Source: Ciona intestinalis
Taxonomy: Eukaryota; Chordata; Ascidiacea; Phlebobranchia; Cionidae
Assembly (NCBI RefSeq): GCF_000224145.3
Contig: NW_004190496.2
Location: 62,001 to 126,000, forward strand
DNA: 64,000 nucleotides
Reading direction: 5' to 3'
Under the pieces are notes generated by a model. The model was not told where the DNA came from, did no database searches, and worked only from the letters and a program-made list of their open reading frames with translations. The position numbers and the translations under genes are program-made. This document shows, one piece after another, positions 1 through 12,892 of the stretch; position 1 is the first letter of the stretch; the number at the start of each line of letters is the position of its first letter.

Positions 1-86
1 ATAACTACTGAGAGACCTTAATATATTCGTATAAGTTTACAGTAGTAAAAGTGTAATCTAATATAAACAACATATCTATTCCACAG

Positions 87-3000
87 TATTTGGAGATGCG
101 GTTCAATAGACCAGTTCGCCTTTTCGTCACCTCAATGTACATGTTCCTGTCAGTAAGTAGAAACATGTCATTTAAAACGTTTAAGTTATTTAATCTGTTG
201 ATCTATATACATTAAAAGTATTTGCGTGAGGGTAAGAATACAAAAATACAAATTACTTATGCTATTATAACATTTCGGTAAAATGTGATTTGCTTTTAAT
301 TACATTACAATGCGTATTTATACTTTTCTTTATTAATCAATTTATAAATATACGTAGCCACTCATTGGAGCTCTGCTCTCTTTACTTTATAGTTTTGTTA
401 TACCGAATGTAACAACTTGTACCAACAATATACATTTAAACATGCCCAAATTATGTGTAATTTCTTTTACTGAAAAAAATGGTTAAAAAATATGCTTTTT
501 TAGTTAATCTACGGAGGAATTGTTATTTACGGTCCTGCTCTTGCATTGAGTGAAACAACAGGCTTTGATTTGTGGGTGGCGATATTGACAACAGGCGTCG
601 TGTGTATATTCTACACGGTCTTGGTGAGTTATTGTGTATGTGTATACATATATGATCTTTTTTGTCAAGAACAGCAGACCAAAATAAAATAATGAAGTGT
701 TCGCGCCATGGCACAAGGATCAGAGCGCTCGCCTGTAGCTGTAGCGCAGAACGTAAACGCTTGAAGCTCGACGCACGCGGTGTATGAAACAGAACACCCC
801 GTGTTATAACGACCGTCGCTGCCCATGTAAGAATCAATCATTCGTTTATTGACCACTTTGCCTGTCAATAGAGATGCACGCTCTCTTCAAAACCAGTGAC
901 CCTATCGTCTAAGTAACAACTCAAATACTATCTATCTTACAGGGTGGTTTAAAAGCAGTGATATGGACCGATGTGTTCCAAGCTATTATTATGATCATTG
1001 GGTTCCTGGCGGTTATTATACAGGGCAGTATCAACCTTGGTGGCTTCGGTGTTATCTGGGAATCAGCATACAATGGTGGTCGTATCGACTTTGTTAAGTA
1101 AGTTGTATAAAAATATGCTGTTTAACTGTCGTAAAGTGTCTATGATATATAAATATAGACGTACATAGTTTCTCAAAGTTAATGTCATGTCAAGGTGTAA
1201 GATGCATACAGTATAGTATCAAGTGTGTGAATTCCCTTTATAATATCGAATGCATGGGCGATTGAACACAAGTATTCGCTTAACGTTATCACGGTTGATC
1301 TTTGTTCGTTCTACGTCAGGGCAAGTTACAAACAGCGATCTCGTAAGCCTGCTTGAGGTGTATAAAACAGTACACGTGTGTTATAATGACTGTCGTTGTC
1401 TTGCCCCGCGAGGAAAAAATAAGTTACATTTATTCACTCCCTTATTCAAAGTCACATAATCAACTGCAGAAAATAATTTTGGTAAAGTTTGAAACCACGA
1501 ATTCAATGTAAAAGGCATGAAATTCAAAGTAAATACGCCGCACCAAGGGTAGACAATATTTTATCGCTTCTGTTCAAATATTTAAAGACATTCATAATGA
1601 ACTTACACAAAGTTGTAACTTTAAATTCGTTTACATTATCTGGTGTCAACTTCACGATATTCGTACTGAATCAAACAACACTGATCAAAGGCAAAGCAAT
1701 TCTCTAACCCAGGAGTCGAATGGTTTTTTTTATAATTATCAGTAAGAAAAAAATAGGTCAAAAAACACAATCACCTAAAAAGTTACATAAGCGGTAACTC
1801 GTAAGCGGACACAAGATGTATGACACAGAGCATCCGTGTTATCACGACTGTCGTTGCTCCGCCACGCATGGACAAGACACGTCAGGGTAAATAAATTCTG
1901 CTCGCTTATTCTTTTATATGTAGCAAAGTGGTTTAGATGACATATATACCATGTTCGACGTGCGACCGTTATCTGCGTTTGCAAGGTACTTAACAACAAC
2001 TACTCCAATTCAGAGGCTCACAGCTTATAGTTCAATATCGTTGCATATTATGTTGTTATAAGTTGTCCAAATTGTCAGTCACGGATAAAATATTTTAACT
2101 TTCATAGTTTTGAGTTCGATCCGAGAATCCGACATACGTTTTGGTCGATCATGTTCGGAGGTTCTATATTTTGGCTTGGAATAAACGGGGTAAACCAAGC
2201 TCAGGTTCAAAGATACGTTTGCTGTAGGACCAAGAGAGAAGCAAAAAAGTAAGTGTGAATTATAGTTGGGTGGGGAAAGTTGGGACACTTTTAGCACATA
2301 ATATCCAAATATCCTGATCTTGTTTTAAACAATTAACAACGATTTATGGGAGTTGTGAGGATATGGTTTTATAAATCTTTGAGTGTTCTTTGTTTACTAC
2401 CAAATTAGAAAAAAATAGAATGAACAGGTGTCCCATCTTCCCTTACCCCTACTATATTATAGGAAATGACCAAATCTGGCCTACTTCCTTGGTGCTCAAA
2501 GACCTCACTCATTTAGAATATGATAATGTTAATTATATGTTGTATTATAATGTTAAGATACTGAGTCATGATATAGTCAAGCGGCACAGCGGTTATAATG
2601 ATTGTAATATCACCATGGGATATCGTGTTAGATGCTCGATGCTTCCACCATTGTTGGCGTGTGTGATATTGGGTTATGAAATAGAACACAGTAGGTGTTA
2701 TACTAACTGTTGTTACGCATGCCCCGCCAAGGTATAAATACGTTCATACTTACAGGCGTTTTTTTAATGAGCTGTAAATTAAAAAAAGATAAAATACATA
2801 TTGACGTAAAACATTTAAATCCATAACAGGGCAATCTTATGGAACGCGTTTGGTCTTGTTATTATCCTTGTTCTAGCTGGTATGACTGGCTTGACCATCT
2901 ACGCAACCTATAAGGATTGTGATCCAATCGACAGCAAACAGATCGGAAAATCTGACCAGGTTGGATTCACTTTTGTGTGTCTGGAAAATCCCTCAAAAAA

Positions 3001-6000
3001 CTCTTTTTTTTCAATTTTATTTTACAATTTCAAAACTCACTAAAACGTGAACCAGCAAGCTATAACTCTATAAAACTAAGCGCACGTAGTGGAAAATTTA
3101 GTTTTGCTGGTTCTATAAAGTTGTTCACTTTTTTCCAGTTATTTCCATTTATCGTCATGGATATTCTGGGGAAGTACCCGGGAATTCCCGGACTCTTCGT
3201 GGCCGGCGTGTACAGCAGTTCGTTAAGGTAGCTTGAATGTTTATACACAAATTTCTATATAGTATGTATAGTGAGATGAGACATATTTTCATTCTGTTTG
3301 TCGTCCCACTTAATGGTATACAAAGAGCATTTTAAAAAACGTTTCTTCACGACTCTAAAAGAGCATTTTTAATTGGTAAAAACACGACTATTGGAAATAT
3401 AAGTGCAATAAATTTCGGGAATCTGACCCTGATCTGGTGCTCATAGAGTTAAACGATTCTTGTGCAAGCAAATACAGTAAGGATCTGGTGCCACGAAAAT
3501 GTAACAGACAAAAATTAAGTTTAACTAGTTGTATCATATATGATATATATTTCGCTTAAATGGCATCGTCAGTGGCCTATTTAAATACAAGAAATATGGG
3601 ATATTATTTCTTTACTGTATTTCATCTTATCCCACAGTACATAACATTGCCATTACTTCCAGTACAATATCATCGGGCATGAACGCCATGGCCTGCGTTG
3701 CATTGGAAGATTTTATTCGACCTTACACTAATTGGCGACCGAGAACCTACACCATACTATCCAAGGTTCTTGTGCTTGTATCTGGAGTGTTGTACATACT
3801 GCTGGCTTACATGGCTTCTGTTATAGGGGGCTTGATAAGGGTAAGCGAACACGTTATCTTATCTGCAGCATATAGGTCGGAGGAGGATGGGACACTTTTA
3901 GCACATAATATCTAAATATCCTGAGCGTGTTTTGAAAAATTAACAACGGTCTGTGGGAGTCGTAAGGATACGGTTTTATTATTAATTCTTTAAGGGGATT
4001 TTTCAGTTTTTTAAAGGGATTTTTTTATTTTAATAATTTGGTCTTTACAACCGTTTTTAAAGAGATAACTAAAAAGAACATTATTTAATTCTGACAACAA
4101 CTATTATGTGAATTAACTTGTAGAAATAAAATATTTTCCTGAGCATTTTAAATTAAAATATCCTGTAATTTTTTTCAGATGGCATACAGCATACACGGAA
4201 TCGTTAGTGGGCCAATAGTTGGTGTATTTACAATGGGGATGTTGATGCCGTTTACCAACAAATGGGTGAGTTCTATTTGAGTGTACAAGTAAACAAATTT
4301 TGTTCAAATAAATAAATGTAATTTTTTTTTATTGGTGAGCGATGTAACGATAGTCGCTATAAACTTCAAGTCATATTTCATATACACCTCTTGCCCGCTT
4401 ACCACAAATGCGACTTTGCAGAATGCAAGTTACCCTAAATGTAATTTTTTCGGGGAATTCTTTCTATTTATTTTTATTATTGTAACGTATGGCTGACACT
4501 TTAGCCAACTCATAAGTGGCCACTCGGTTTTGCCGTAGGTGACTTGCCCAACACACGCGGCCACAGCGCCGAATAAATAAACATCTGGGTAAGTAGTTAA
4601 ATCCCCAAAAAGTATTGGTATATGCATGAGTATATACGATGAATGTATATATGTGTGTTTTTATTAAAAGGGCGCACTATCTGGAATAATTGCTGGTTTT
4701 GCATCAACTGTGTGGATTTTCATCGGTTCAGTTATTTATCCGATCCCTTCCGAATTCTTCCGAATATTGCCGAGAACTACCGAAGGTTGTCCCGCAGTGG
4801 GTAGCACTTTGAACCAGACATACTTTACTTCGACTGCAAGTTTAGAAGCAACGACGTCGGACATTCTTTTACAGACGACATACGATGACAGGTTTGTTAA
4901 ATATAAATTGCACAATATTTATAAATGAAATATTTTTACATTACCTGATAAAGTCTTTCCGAATGGGAGACGGAACGTGGAAATGATTTTTGTCATTTTG
5001 AAACGAAATTGGAAACGATTTTTCAGTTTGAAGACAAAATGCATTAGTGTCCACAGTCTAGATATGTTCATTGCACCAGCTTTTTAAACTTATTTACGTC
5101 CTCAACAACAGGCTTGATTTTTTACCACAGACCGCCAATAGCTGACCTATACGCGATGTCATACATCTATATTCCACTGTTTGGCTTCGTCAACGTAATC
5201 TTAGTTGGCTCCATCGTCAGTGCATTAACTGGTAAATAGATACAACTACTATTTACTTTGTCTAATTTGGTAGTAAACAAAGGAGATTTACAGAAGTATA
5301 GTGGGATGGGGGAAGATGGGACACCTTTGGCGCATAATATCCGAATATCCTGGTCGTGTTTTAAACAGTTAACAACGGTCTATGGGAGTCTTGGGCATAT
5401 AGTTTTATAATTATTTGAAAGTTCCTTGTTTACTACCACATTGGACGAGAAAATAGAGTTCAAATGTGTCCCAACTTCCCCCACCCTACTATATATCATT
5501 TTTGTCGCGCGAACCTTAAGAGAGTTGATTGTTTAAAACAAGATCGGGAATATGGGATATTATGTTCTAACGGTATCCTATCTTACCCCATATAGCACTA
5601 TTGTCATTGTTTTAAAACTATCTCTTGATCCCGGTGAACAAAACATGTTCACTTAATCCAACAAGTCTAGTTTCAGTCCATGCTGTCTTGTCCGCGTTTC
5701 TTCCATTTATCAACTATAGGTCTAGTTCACAAAGTTTTAAGTGTAATAACTAGACTCAATGAGATATAGTAGAGTGGAGGAGATGGAACACCTTTTCGTT
5801 CTGTTTTATCGTCTTATTTGGTAGTAAACAAAGAATATTCAAAGAATTATAGAACCGTATCTACACGACTCCCATAGACCGGTGTTAATTGTTTAAAACA
5901 CGATCAGGATATTTGGATATTATGTGCTAAAGGGTCCCATATTTTTCCTACAGTACTGTACACAAATCACAAATACAGGGACCCCTATTAAGAGTTTATA

Positions 6001-6249
6001 TCAACAGGTTGTACTAAGGGTTCTCCCCCAAAGCGAGAACTGTTATGCCACCTTTTCTTCAAAGATGACGACGGTAAAAACTTGGAGCGTTCATCTAGTT
6101 GGTATTCGCCTTCAGACGTCGCTCACGCCCAAGTTATCTCTCCTCCTCAACCAGGAGAGTTTACAGGCTACGTTCCAGTGAACACGGTTCCTGATATTGT
6201 AATTACCAGCGACGAAAGTCTGGTTGCGGAAAAAGAGTCCAGCTTCTAA
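87..6249 (+). CDS. Sodium-coupled monocarboxylate transporter-like, SLC5A8 type (3' part)
   Basis: Sodium/solute symporter of the plasma membrane, 5' end outside the window. Eleven exons read in one continuous phase: 87-152, 504-623, 943-1097, 2108-2248, 2830-2959, 3139-3227, 3663-3840, 4179-4265, 4671-4891, 5131-5231, 6008-6249. Family motifs appear in order: [98 protein letters not shown]. The DCDP loop and this motif set fit SMCT1/SMCT2 (SLC5A8/SLC5A12) better than glucose transporters; the exact paralogue is not settled. The donor after 2959 is the weak GTTGGA. Several upstream AGs precede the last exon; 6008 was chosen because it keeps the frame to the stop. The protein ends ESSF, a possible class I PDZ ligand. 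An AATAAA lies at 6428. Confidence 0.9.
700..840 (+). mobile_element. tRNA-derived SINE fragment
   Basis: Diverged tRNA-like head (gcgccatggca...) followed by the family tail 'ggtgtatgaaacagaacacc' and 'gtgttataacgaccgtcg', inside a transporter intron. Confidence 0.6.
1340..1450 (+). mobile_element. SINE 3' fragment
   Basis: Contains the tail signature gtgtataaaacagtacac, gtgttataatgactgtcgtt and the terminal 'ataagttacatttattca' that ends most copies here. Confidence 0.6.
1760..1905 (+). mobile_element. SINE 3' fragment
   Basis: Starts in the 'aatcacctaaaaagttacat' segment and runs through 'ggtaactcgtaagcggacac' to 'gactgtcgttgctccgccac'. Confidence 0.65.
2262..2462. mobile_element. MITE-A copy, full length
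   Basis: About 200 bp with inverted ends (gttgggtggggaaagttggg ... cttcccttacccctactata). The core has 'aacaattaacaacg' and 'ctttgtttactacca', shared by all copies. Confidence 0.75.
2640..2742 (+). mobile_element. SINE 3' fragment, diverged
   Basis: Retains 'gttatgaaatagaacacagt', then 'aactgttgttacgcatgccc' and 'gccaaggtataaat', matching the SINE tail with many changes. Confidence 0.45.
3425..3580 (+). repeat. Dispersed repeat D
   Basis: Two direct 'atctggtgc' words, then 'gtaacagacaaaaatta', and a right edge 'tttcgcttaaatggcatcgt'. The same arrangement recurs near 28.9, 43.0 and 53.6 kb. Confidence 0.6.
3872..3995. mobile_element. MITE-A copy, truncated
   Basis: Left end and core only (gatgggacacttttagcaca ... 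gtaaggatacggtttta); the right inverted end is missing. It lies directly after a transporter exon. Confidence 0.65.
4300..4590 (-). mobile_element. SINE, near full length, diverged
   Basis: Reverse orientation: tail words (tttcatatacacctcttgcc), middle segment (gtatggctgacactttagcc, gtggccactcgg) and the tRNA-like head end 'ggccacagcgcc'. Confidence 0.6.
5297..5502. mobile_element. MITE-A copy, full length
   Basis: Good inverted ends: tatagtgggatgggggaaga on the left and cttcccccaccctactatat on the right, with the standard core. Confidence 0.85.
5766..5957. mobile_element. MITE-A copy, full length
   Basis: Inverted ends (tatagtagagtggaggagat ... tcctacagtactgta) in the last intron of the transporter, ending about 50 bp before the chosen acceptor. 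Confidence 0.75.
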
Positions 6250-7606
6250 TCTTCGCCATGCTCGTTTGAAAGTCATATTTCAACACGTTCGATTAACAGA
6301 TATTGATCAAACGTCGAAAGACAGATGTACAAGAAATAATATTTTTAACTCGCTGTAAAGTAAACTATCAACAAACGTTTTTATTTTTACCTAGACAAGT
6401 GGTTTATTGTTTACAATCCGGCAGCAAAATAAACAATATGTTTATATAGCCTATATATTGCTAAATACGTTTTAAAAATCAATCAAAACAGTGCTATTAA
6501 CTATAAAAAGGTAACCATTTTTATACAACATCCTTGAATGATTTATGGATAGTTACTTATACACTTACCCAGTGTTAAAATATCTGTGCATAGGTTTAAG
6601 TTTACTTATAAGGTATTTAAATGAATTTAACTTACTTTATTCTCGCGTGGTCGGAATTTAAATAACATCGTAGCATTTTAACGTCTTTCCTTGTTTTTAG
6701 TCTGTTCTTGTGTAATGGTATACCAAGTTTATAAAACACTTTTTTAATTACTTTTTATACAATAGGATTTTGATTTAAACCTCTGTAACTACTAATATAT
6801 CGCTTCTGTGTCCCCTGCTTGGTTTAAATTGTATTTTCTCGTCCAATTTGGTAGTAAACATAGAACATTCAAAGGATTATAAAACCGTATCCTCACGACT
6901 CCCATAGACCGTTGTTAATTGTTTAAAACGCGGTCAGGATATTTGGTGTCCCATCTTACCCAGTACTGTATTTACGTTTTGGGGGTGAAAATTCTAGAAA
7001 ATCTAAAAACATTGCAGATATTTCATATATTACTATATATGTTTAAATCTAAAAAAATAAATAGTGTAACACATTTTTTTTATTTAAATCTAAGTTTTTT
7101 TCTTCAGTGGAAAACTTGGACGTATTGGGTGACCGTATTGCTGCCCCATTGTCATAAGCCAGCAAACAATAAAAATAACTGAAATGCATATACGCGTTTT
7201 CAACATCAATAAATCATTTTGCATTCATGGTTGTGTGGTTTGTAGTAAAGAGCATCATTGTTTCTAGCAAGTCGTCTATATTGCACCCGTCTTTTGGAAG
7301 TTTGGAAGAATTGTTATGTTTCAAAGGTAAAGTTTTAAAGGATGGGGATAGTTATACTTAATGCCAGTATGCCGCAGCTCATAAGAGTGACTTTAAAATA
7401 CATTACGCAGTTTCATCTGGTGTAAATCTTCAGTGTTAAACAACGCGTGTCCGATGTGAAATTATTAAAATTTAGTATTTAAAAATATAATATTTGCAAA
7501 TTATTAGAAAAATTGCAACTTTTATATAGAATGGTAATATTTTCATTCATAAATGAGTGATATAATATATGTGCTAAATAAAAGTGTCTTTCTATAAAAA
7601 AAATTC
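6250..7606. other. Intergenic, transporter 3' UTR to minisatellite
   Basis: AT-rich. It holds the transporter's probable poly(A) signal near 6428 and a truncated MITE copy (6834-6970). I see no other gene or RNA. Confidence 0.6.
6834..6970. mobile_element. MITE-A copy, truncated
   Basis: One end and core: 'tttggtagtaaacatagaac', 'gactcccatagaccgttgtt', 'ggtgtcccatcttacccagt'. Confidence 0.7.
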
Positions 7607-10600
7607 TGAGTTTTGGTACAAACACATGATACGGTTATCATGCGTTGGGGTAGAATCTCATTTTTTTGACTTTGTCAAAAAAAATCATTTTTTTATTGTT
7701 GGTACAAACACATGATACCGGTATCATGCGTTGGGGTGAAATCTCATTTTTCGACTTTGGCAAAAAATCAACTTTTTTGAGTTTTGGTACAAACACATGA
7801 TACCAGTATCATTCGTTGGAGTAGAATCTCATTTTTTGACTTTGTCAAAAAATCATTTTTTTAGTTTTGGTATAAACACATGATACCGGTATCATGCGTT
7901 GGGGTAGAATCTCATTTTTTGACTTTGATTAAAAATCAACTTTTTTGAGTTTTGGTACAAACACATGATACCGGTATCATGTGTTTATACCAAAACTAAA
8001 AAAATGATTTTTTACCGGTATACCGGTATCATGCGTTAAGGTAGAATCTCATTTTTTGACTTTGATTAAAAATCAACTTTTTTGAGCTTTGGTACAAACA
8101 CATAATACCCTAATATCGTGCGTTGGGGTAGAATCTCATTTTTTTGACTTTGGCAAAAATCTCATTTATTTAGAATCTCATTTTTTTGAATTTGGCAAAA
8201 AATCATTTTTTAATGTTGGTACAAACATATGATACCAGCATCATGCGTTGGAGTAGAATCTCATTTTTTTAACTTTGATAAAAATCAACTTTTTTGAGTT
8301 TTGGTACAAACACATGATACCGGTATCATGCGTTGGGGTGAAATCTCATTTTGTTCTATTTGGCAAAAATCTATTTTTTTTTAATTTTGGTACAAACAGA
8401 TGATACCGGTATCATGCGTTGGGGTAGAATTTCATTTTTTTGAATTTGGAAAAAATCATTTTTTTTGAACTTTGGTACAAACACATGATACCCTACCCCG
8501 GTATCATACGTTGGGGTAGAATCTCATTTTGTTCTATTTGGAAAAAATCATATTTTTTTAGTGTTGGTACAAACACATGATACTGGTATCATGCGTGGGG
8601 TAGAATCTCATTTTTGTGACTTTGGCAAAAATCTATTTTTTTTTAATTTTGGTACAAACACATGATACCGGTATCATGCGTTGGGGTAGAATTTCATTTT
8701 TTTGAATTTGATAAAAAATCATTTTTTTTGAACTTTGGTACAAACACATGATACCCGATACCCGGTATCATACGTTGGGGTAGAATCTCATTTTTTTAAC
8801 TTTGGCAAAAAACATTTTTTAAAATGTTGGTACAAACACATGATACCGGTATCATGCGTTGGGGTAAAATCTCATTTTTTAACTTTGACAAAAATCATTT
8901 TTTTTTTTAGTTTTGGTACAAACACATGATACCGGTATCATGCGTTGGGGTAGAATCTCATTTTTTTGAACTTTGGCAAAAAATCATTTTTTTTAATTTT
9001 GGTACAAACACATGATAATACCGGTATCATGCGTTGGGGTAAAATCTCATTTTTTTTACTTTGATAAAAAATCATTTTTTTTTTAAGTTTTGGTACAAAC
9101 ACATGATACCGGTATCATGCGTTGGGGTAGAATTTCATTTTTTTAACTTTGATAAAAAAATCAACTTTTTTGAGTTTTGGTACAAACACATGATACCGGT
9201 ATCATGCGTTGGGGTAAAATCTCATCTTTTTAACTTTGGCAAAAATCTCATTTTTTAAAATTTTGGTACAAACACATGATACCGGTATCATTCGTTGGGG
9301 TAGAATCTCATTTTTTAACTTTGGCAAAAAAACATTTTTTTAATGTTGGTACAAACACATGATACCGGTATCATGCGTTGGGGTAAAATCTCATTTTTTT
9401 AACTTTGATAAAAAATCATCATTTTTAAATTTTGGTACAAACACATGATACCGGTATCATTCGTTGGGGTAGAATCTCATTTTTTTGACTTTGGCAAAAA
9501 ATCATTTTTTTTTAATTTTGGTACAAACACATGATACCGGTATCATGCGTTGGGGTAAAATCTCATTTTTTTAACTTTGATAAAAAATCAACTTTTTTAA
9601 GTTTTGGTACAAACACATGATACCGGTATCATGCGTTGGGGTAGAATTTCATTTTTTTAACTTTGTTAAAAATTCAACTTTTTTGAGTTTTGGTACAAAC
9701 ACATGATACCGGTATCATGCGTTGGGGTAGAATCTCATACTTTTCTTACTTTGTCAAAAAATCATTTTTTTAAATTTTGGTACAAACACATGATACCGGT
9801 ATCATTCGTTGGGGTAGAATCTCATTTTTTTACTTTGACAAAAATCGCATTTTTGAATTTTGGTACAAACACATGATACCGGTATCATGCGTTGGGGTAA
9901 AATCTCATTTTTTTAACTTTGATAAAAAATCAACTTTTTTGAGTTTTGGTACAAACACATGATACCGGTATCATGCGTTGGGGTAAAATCTCATTTTTTT
10001 AACTTTGGTAAAAAATCACAGTTTTGGTACACCCGGATACCCCGGTATCATGCGTTGGGGCAGAATCTCATTTTTTTAACTTTGGCAAAAAACACTTTTT
10101 TTTAATGTTGGTACAAACACATAAAACCGGTATCATTCGTTGGGGTAGAATCTCATTTTTTCGATTTTGACAAAAAATCATTTTTTTTAAGTTTTGGTAC
10201 AAACACATGGTACCGGCTATCATACGTTGGGGCAGAATCTCATTTTTTTGACTTTGATAAAAATTTCACTTTTTTTGAGTTTTGGTACAAACACATGATA
10301 CCGGTATCATACGTTGCGGTAGAATCTCATTTTTTTGACTTTGTCAAAAAATCATTTTTTTTAGTTTTGGTACAAACACATGAAACCGGTATCATTCGTT
10401 GGGGTAGAATCTCATTTTTTTCGATTTTGACAAAAATCGCATTTTGGAATTTTCGTACAAACACATAATACCAGTATCATTGGTTGGGGTAGAATTTCAT
10501 TTTTTTAACTTTGATAAAAAATCATTTTTTTTAATATTGGTACAAACACATGATACCGGTATCATTCGTTGTGGTAGAATCTCATTTTTTTTTACTTTGG

Positions 10601-11957
10601 AAAAAAATCATTTATTTTAATTTTGGTACAAACACATGATACCGGTATCATGCGTTGGAGTAAAATCTCATATTTTTAACTTTGATAAAAAAATCAATTT
10701 TTTTGAGTTTTGGTACAAACACATGATACCGGTATCATGGGTTGGGGTAGAATTTCATTTTTTTAACTTTGATAAAAAATCATTTTTTTTAATTTTGGTA
10801 CAAACACATGATACCGGTATCATTCGTTGGGGTAGAATCTCATTTTTTTGACTTTGACAAAAATCGCATTTTTTAATTTTGGTACAAACACATAATACCG
10901 GTATCATGGGTTGGGGTAGAATCTCATTTTTTAACTTTGATAAAAAATCAACTTTTTTGAGTTTTGGTACAAACACATGATACCGGTATCATGCGTTGGG
11001 GTAAAATCTCATTTTTTTAAATTTTGGTACAAACACATGATACCCCGGATACCCCGGTATCATACGTTGGGGCAGAATCTCATTTTTTTAACTTTGGCAA
11101 AAAACACATTTTTTTAATGTTGGTACAAACACATGATACCGGTATCATGCGTTGGGGTAGAATCTCATTTTTTTAACTTTTTTTTTTACTTTGGTAAAAA
11201 ATCATTTTTTTTAATATTGGTACAAACACATGATACCGGTATCATTCGTTGTGGTAGAATCTCATTTTTTTTTACTTTGGTAAAAAATCATTTATTTTAA
11301 TTTTGGTACAAACACATGATACCGGTATCATGCGTTGGAGTAAAATCTCATATTTTTAACTTGATAAAAAATCAATTTTTTTGAGTTTTGGTACAAACAC
11401 ATGATACCGGTATCATGGGTTGGGGTAGAATTTCATTTTTTTAACTTTGATAAAAAATCATTTTTTTTTTTAGTTTTGGTACAAATACATGATACCGGTA
11501 TCATTCGTTGTGGTAGAATTTCATTTTTTTAACTTTGATAAAAAATCAACTTTTTTTTAATTTTGGTACAAACACATGATACCGGTATCATGCGTTGTGG
11601 TAGAATCTCATTTTTTTAACTTTGATAAAAAAATCAATTTTTTTTAGTTTTGGTACAAATACATGATACCGGTATCATTCGTTGTGGTAGAATTTCATTT
11701 TTTTAACTTTGATAAAAAATCATTTTTTTTTTTAGTTTTGGTACAAATACATGATACCGGTATCATTCGTTGTGGTAGAATCTCATTTTTTTGACTTTGG
11801 AAAAAAATCATTTTTTTTTAATGTTGGTACAAACACATAAAACCGGTATCATTCGTTGGGGTAGAATCTCATTTTTTCGATTTTGACAAAAATCGCATTT
11901 TTTTAATTTTGGTACAAACACATGATACCGGTATCATACGTTGGGGTAGAATCTCAT
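7607..11957. repeat. Minisatellite array, about 80-bp unit with central palindrome
   Basis: Roughly 50-55 head-to-tail units. Consensus order: ttttggtacaaacacatga, the perfect palindrome CATGATACCGGTATCATG, cgttggggtagaatctcat, a T-run, actttgataaaaaatca, a second T-run. Units differ mostly in T-run length and in the base after the palindrome (gcg, tcg, ggg, acg). One unit near 7960-8030 is inverted, and a block near 10.53-10.79 kb recurs near 11.2-11.48 kb. Open frames across the array only reflect its periodicity. It separates the transporter from the peptide pair. Confidence 0.95.
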
Positions 11958-12033
11958 TTGTTTAAATAGTTTCATTCATATAGCACTGTATTACAATTCA
12001 AAACAAACCAAATGTACATATTATTATTGTTGT

Positions 12034-12823
12034 TTATTGAATCAACAATTCCTTTCGCTCAGTGATAACTTCACCTGCATCAAGATGATATTGAAATAAT
12101 AAAGTGTGAGATCAAAATAAACAGTTTAAAACACCTTCTCACTGAGTGGTTGACTCTTATTCCGTTCAACGCCACCTAAAATCTTTAACACTCCCCCCTT
12201 CCATCTCTTGTTCCGCTTTATTGAATAAAACAAAATAATCACCCACAAAGTTACATACATGGTAACTCGTAATCTGGCATAAGGTGTATGAAACAGAACA
12301 CCCGTGTTATAAACAGAACACCCGTGTTAAACATAGGCTACATAAACTCGAATTGGTAACAACTACGGCTTTAATATTAACTTACCATCGTTATCCATTT
12401 CGTTAAAAGGCAGCTGATCACTGGGATTTCTAAGAACGATTTAAAACTTTGTTTAATATTTATTGACAACGGAATATTTTGATTGCCAACGATATGCCCT
12501 AAATGTTCGAATATGAATGCTGCAAGCGTGTAACCCTTGATAAGCCATTCTCTTGCATTTGGCGCTTGGAAATTTTTATACTTTTTTTAGATAATTTGTT
12601 GGCATTTTAAAATTACAATTCTATAGAGTCTTAATTTTATATCAACAACATATGTTGTATAAAACAGCACATCAACTACTAAATATGCACTGTATACTCA
12701 CTGATTATAACGACGGTGTATATACCCTGCTGCCCCCAACGCAGTCCTTACCCATCCATGGGAAACCGTAGAGACTTGAAGAACCACCAAGAGAAGAAGA
12801 GCAAAAACCATCTTTCGATCCAT
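12034..12823 (-). CDS. Small secreted styelin-like antimicrobial peptide precursor
   Basis: Three exons (12702-12823, 12386-12420, 12034-12074) give 65 residues. Residues 1-22 form a signal peptide (MDRKMVFALLLLVVLQ...). The core GWVRTALGAAGYIHRRYN is cationic and amphipathic. An acidic stretch (NEMDND) and the tail GEVITERKELL follow. Signal, cationic core and anionic tail is the layout of ascidian antimicrobial precursors; the GW start and the R-x-A...G spacing recall styelins as I remember them, so function is inferred. The start is supported by a TATA box about 60 bp upstream and by the paralogue. Splice phases and the sizes of exons 2 and 3 (35 and 41 nt) match the paralogue exactly. Confidence 0.7.
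12225..12335 (+). mobile_element. SINE 3' fragment (left arm)
   Basis: 'aatcacccacaaagttacat' through 'gaaacagaacacccgtgtta', with a short internal tandem duplication of the last part. Confidence 0.7.
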
Positions 12824-12881
12824 TTCGTTGAGATTTATCTGTAATAGGCTACGTTGGTGATTATGTGGCCGATGTGGTCGC

Positions 12882-12892
12882 CTTTTATATTC
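12882..12892 (-). promoter_or_regulatory. TATA box of the left peptide gene
   Basis: Reverse strand reads gaatataaaaggcgaccaca, almost the same as the mirrored promoter upstream of 13601. Confidence 0.6.

Noticed and set aside
9061-10976. Several 60-73-residue open frames rich in Phe, His and Lys
   Set aside because: They are readings of the minisatellite unit in different phases.
7607-11957. A CRISPR-like array of regular repeats
   Set aside because: Repeat plus spacer is one continuous unit; the 'spacers' are all variants of the same sequence, and the host is a eukaryote.
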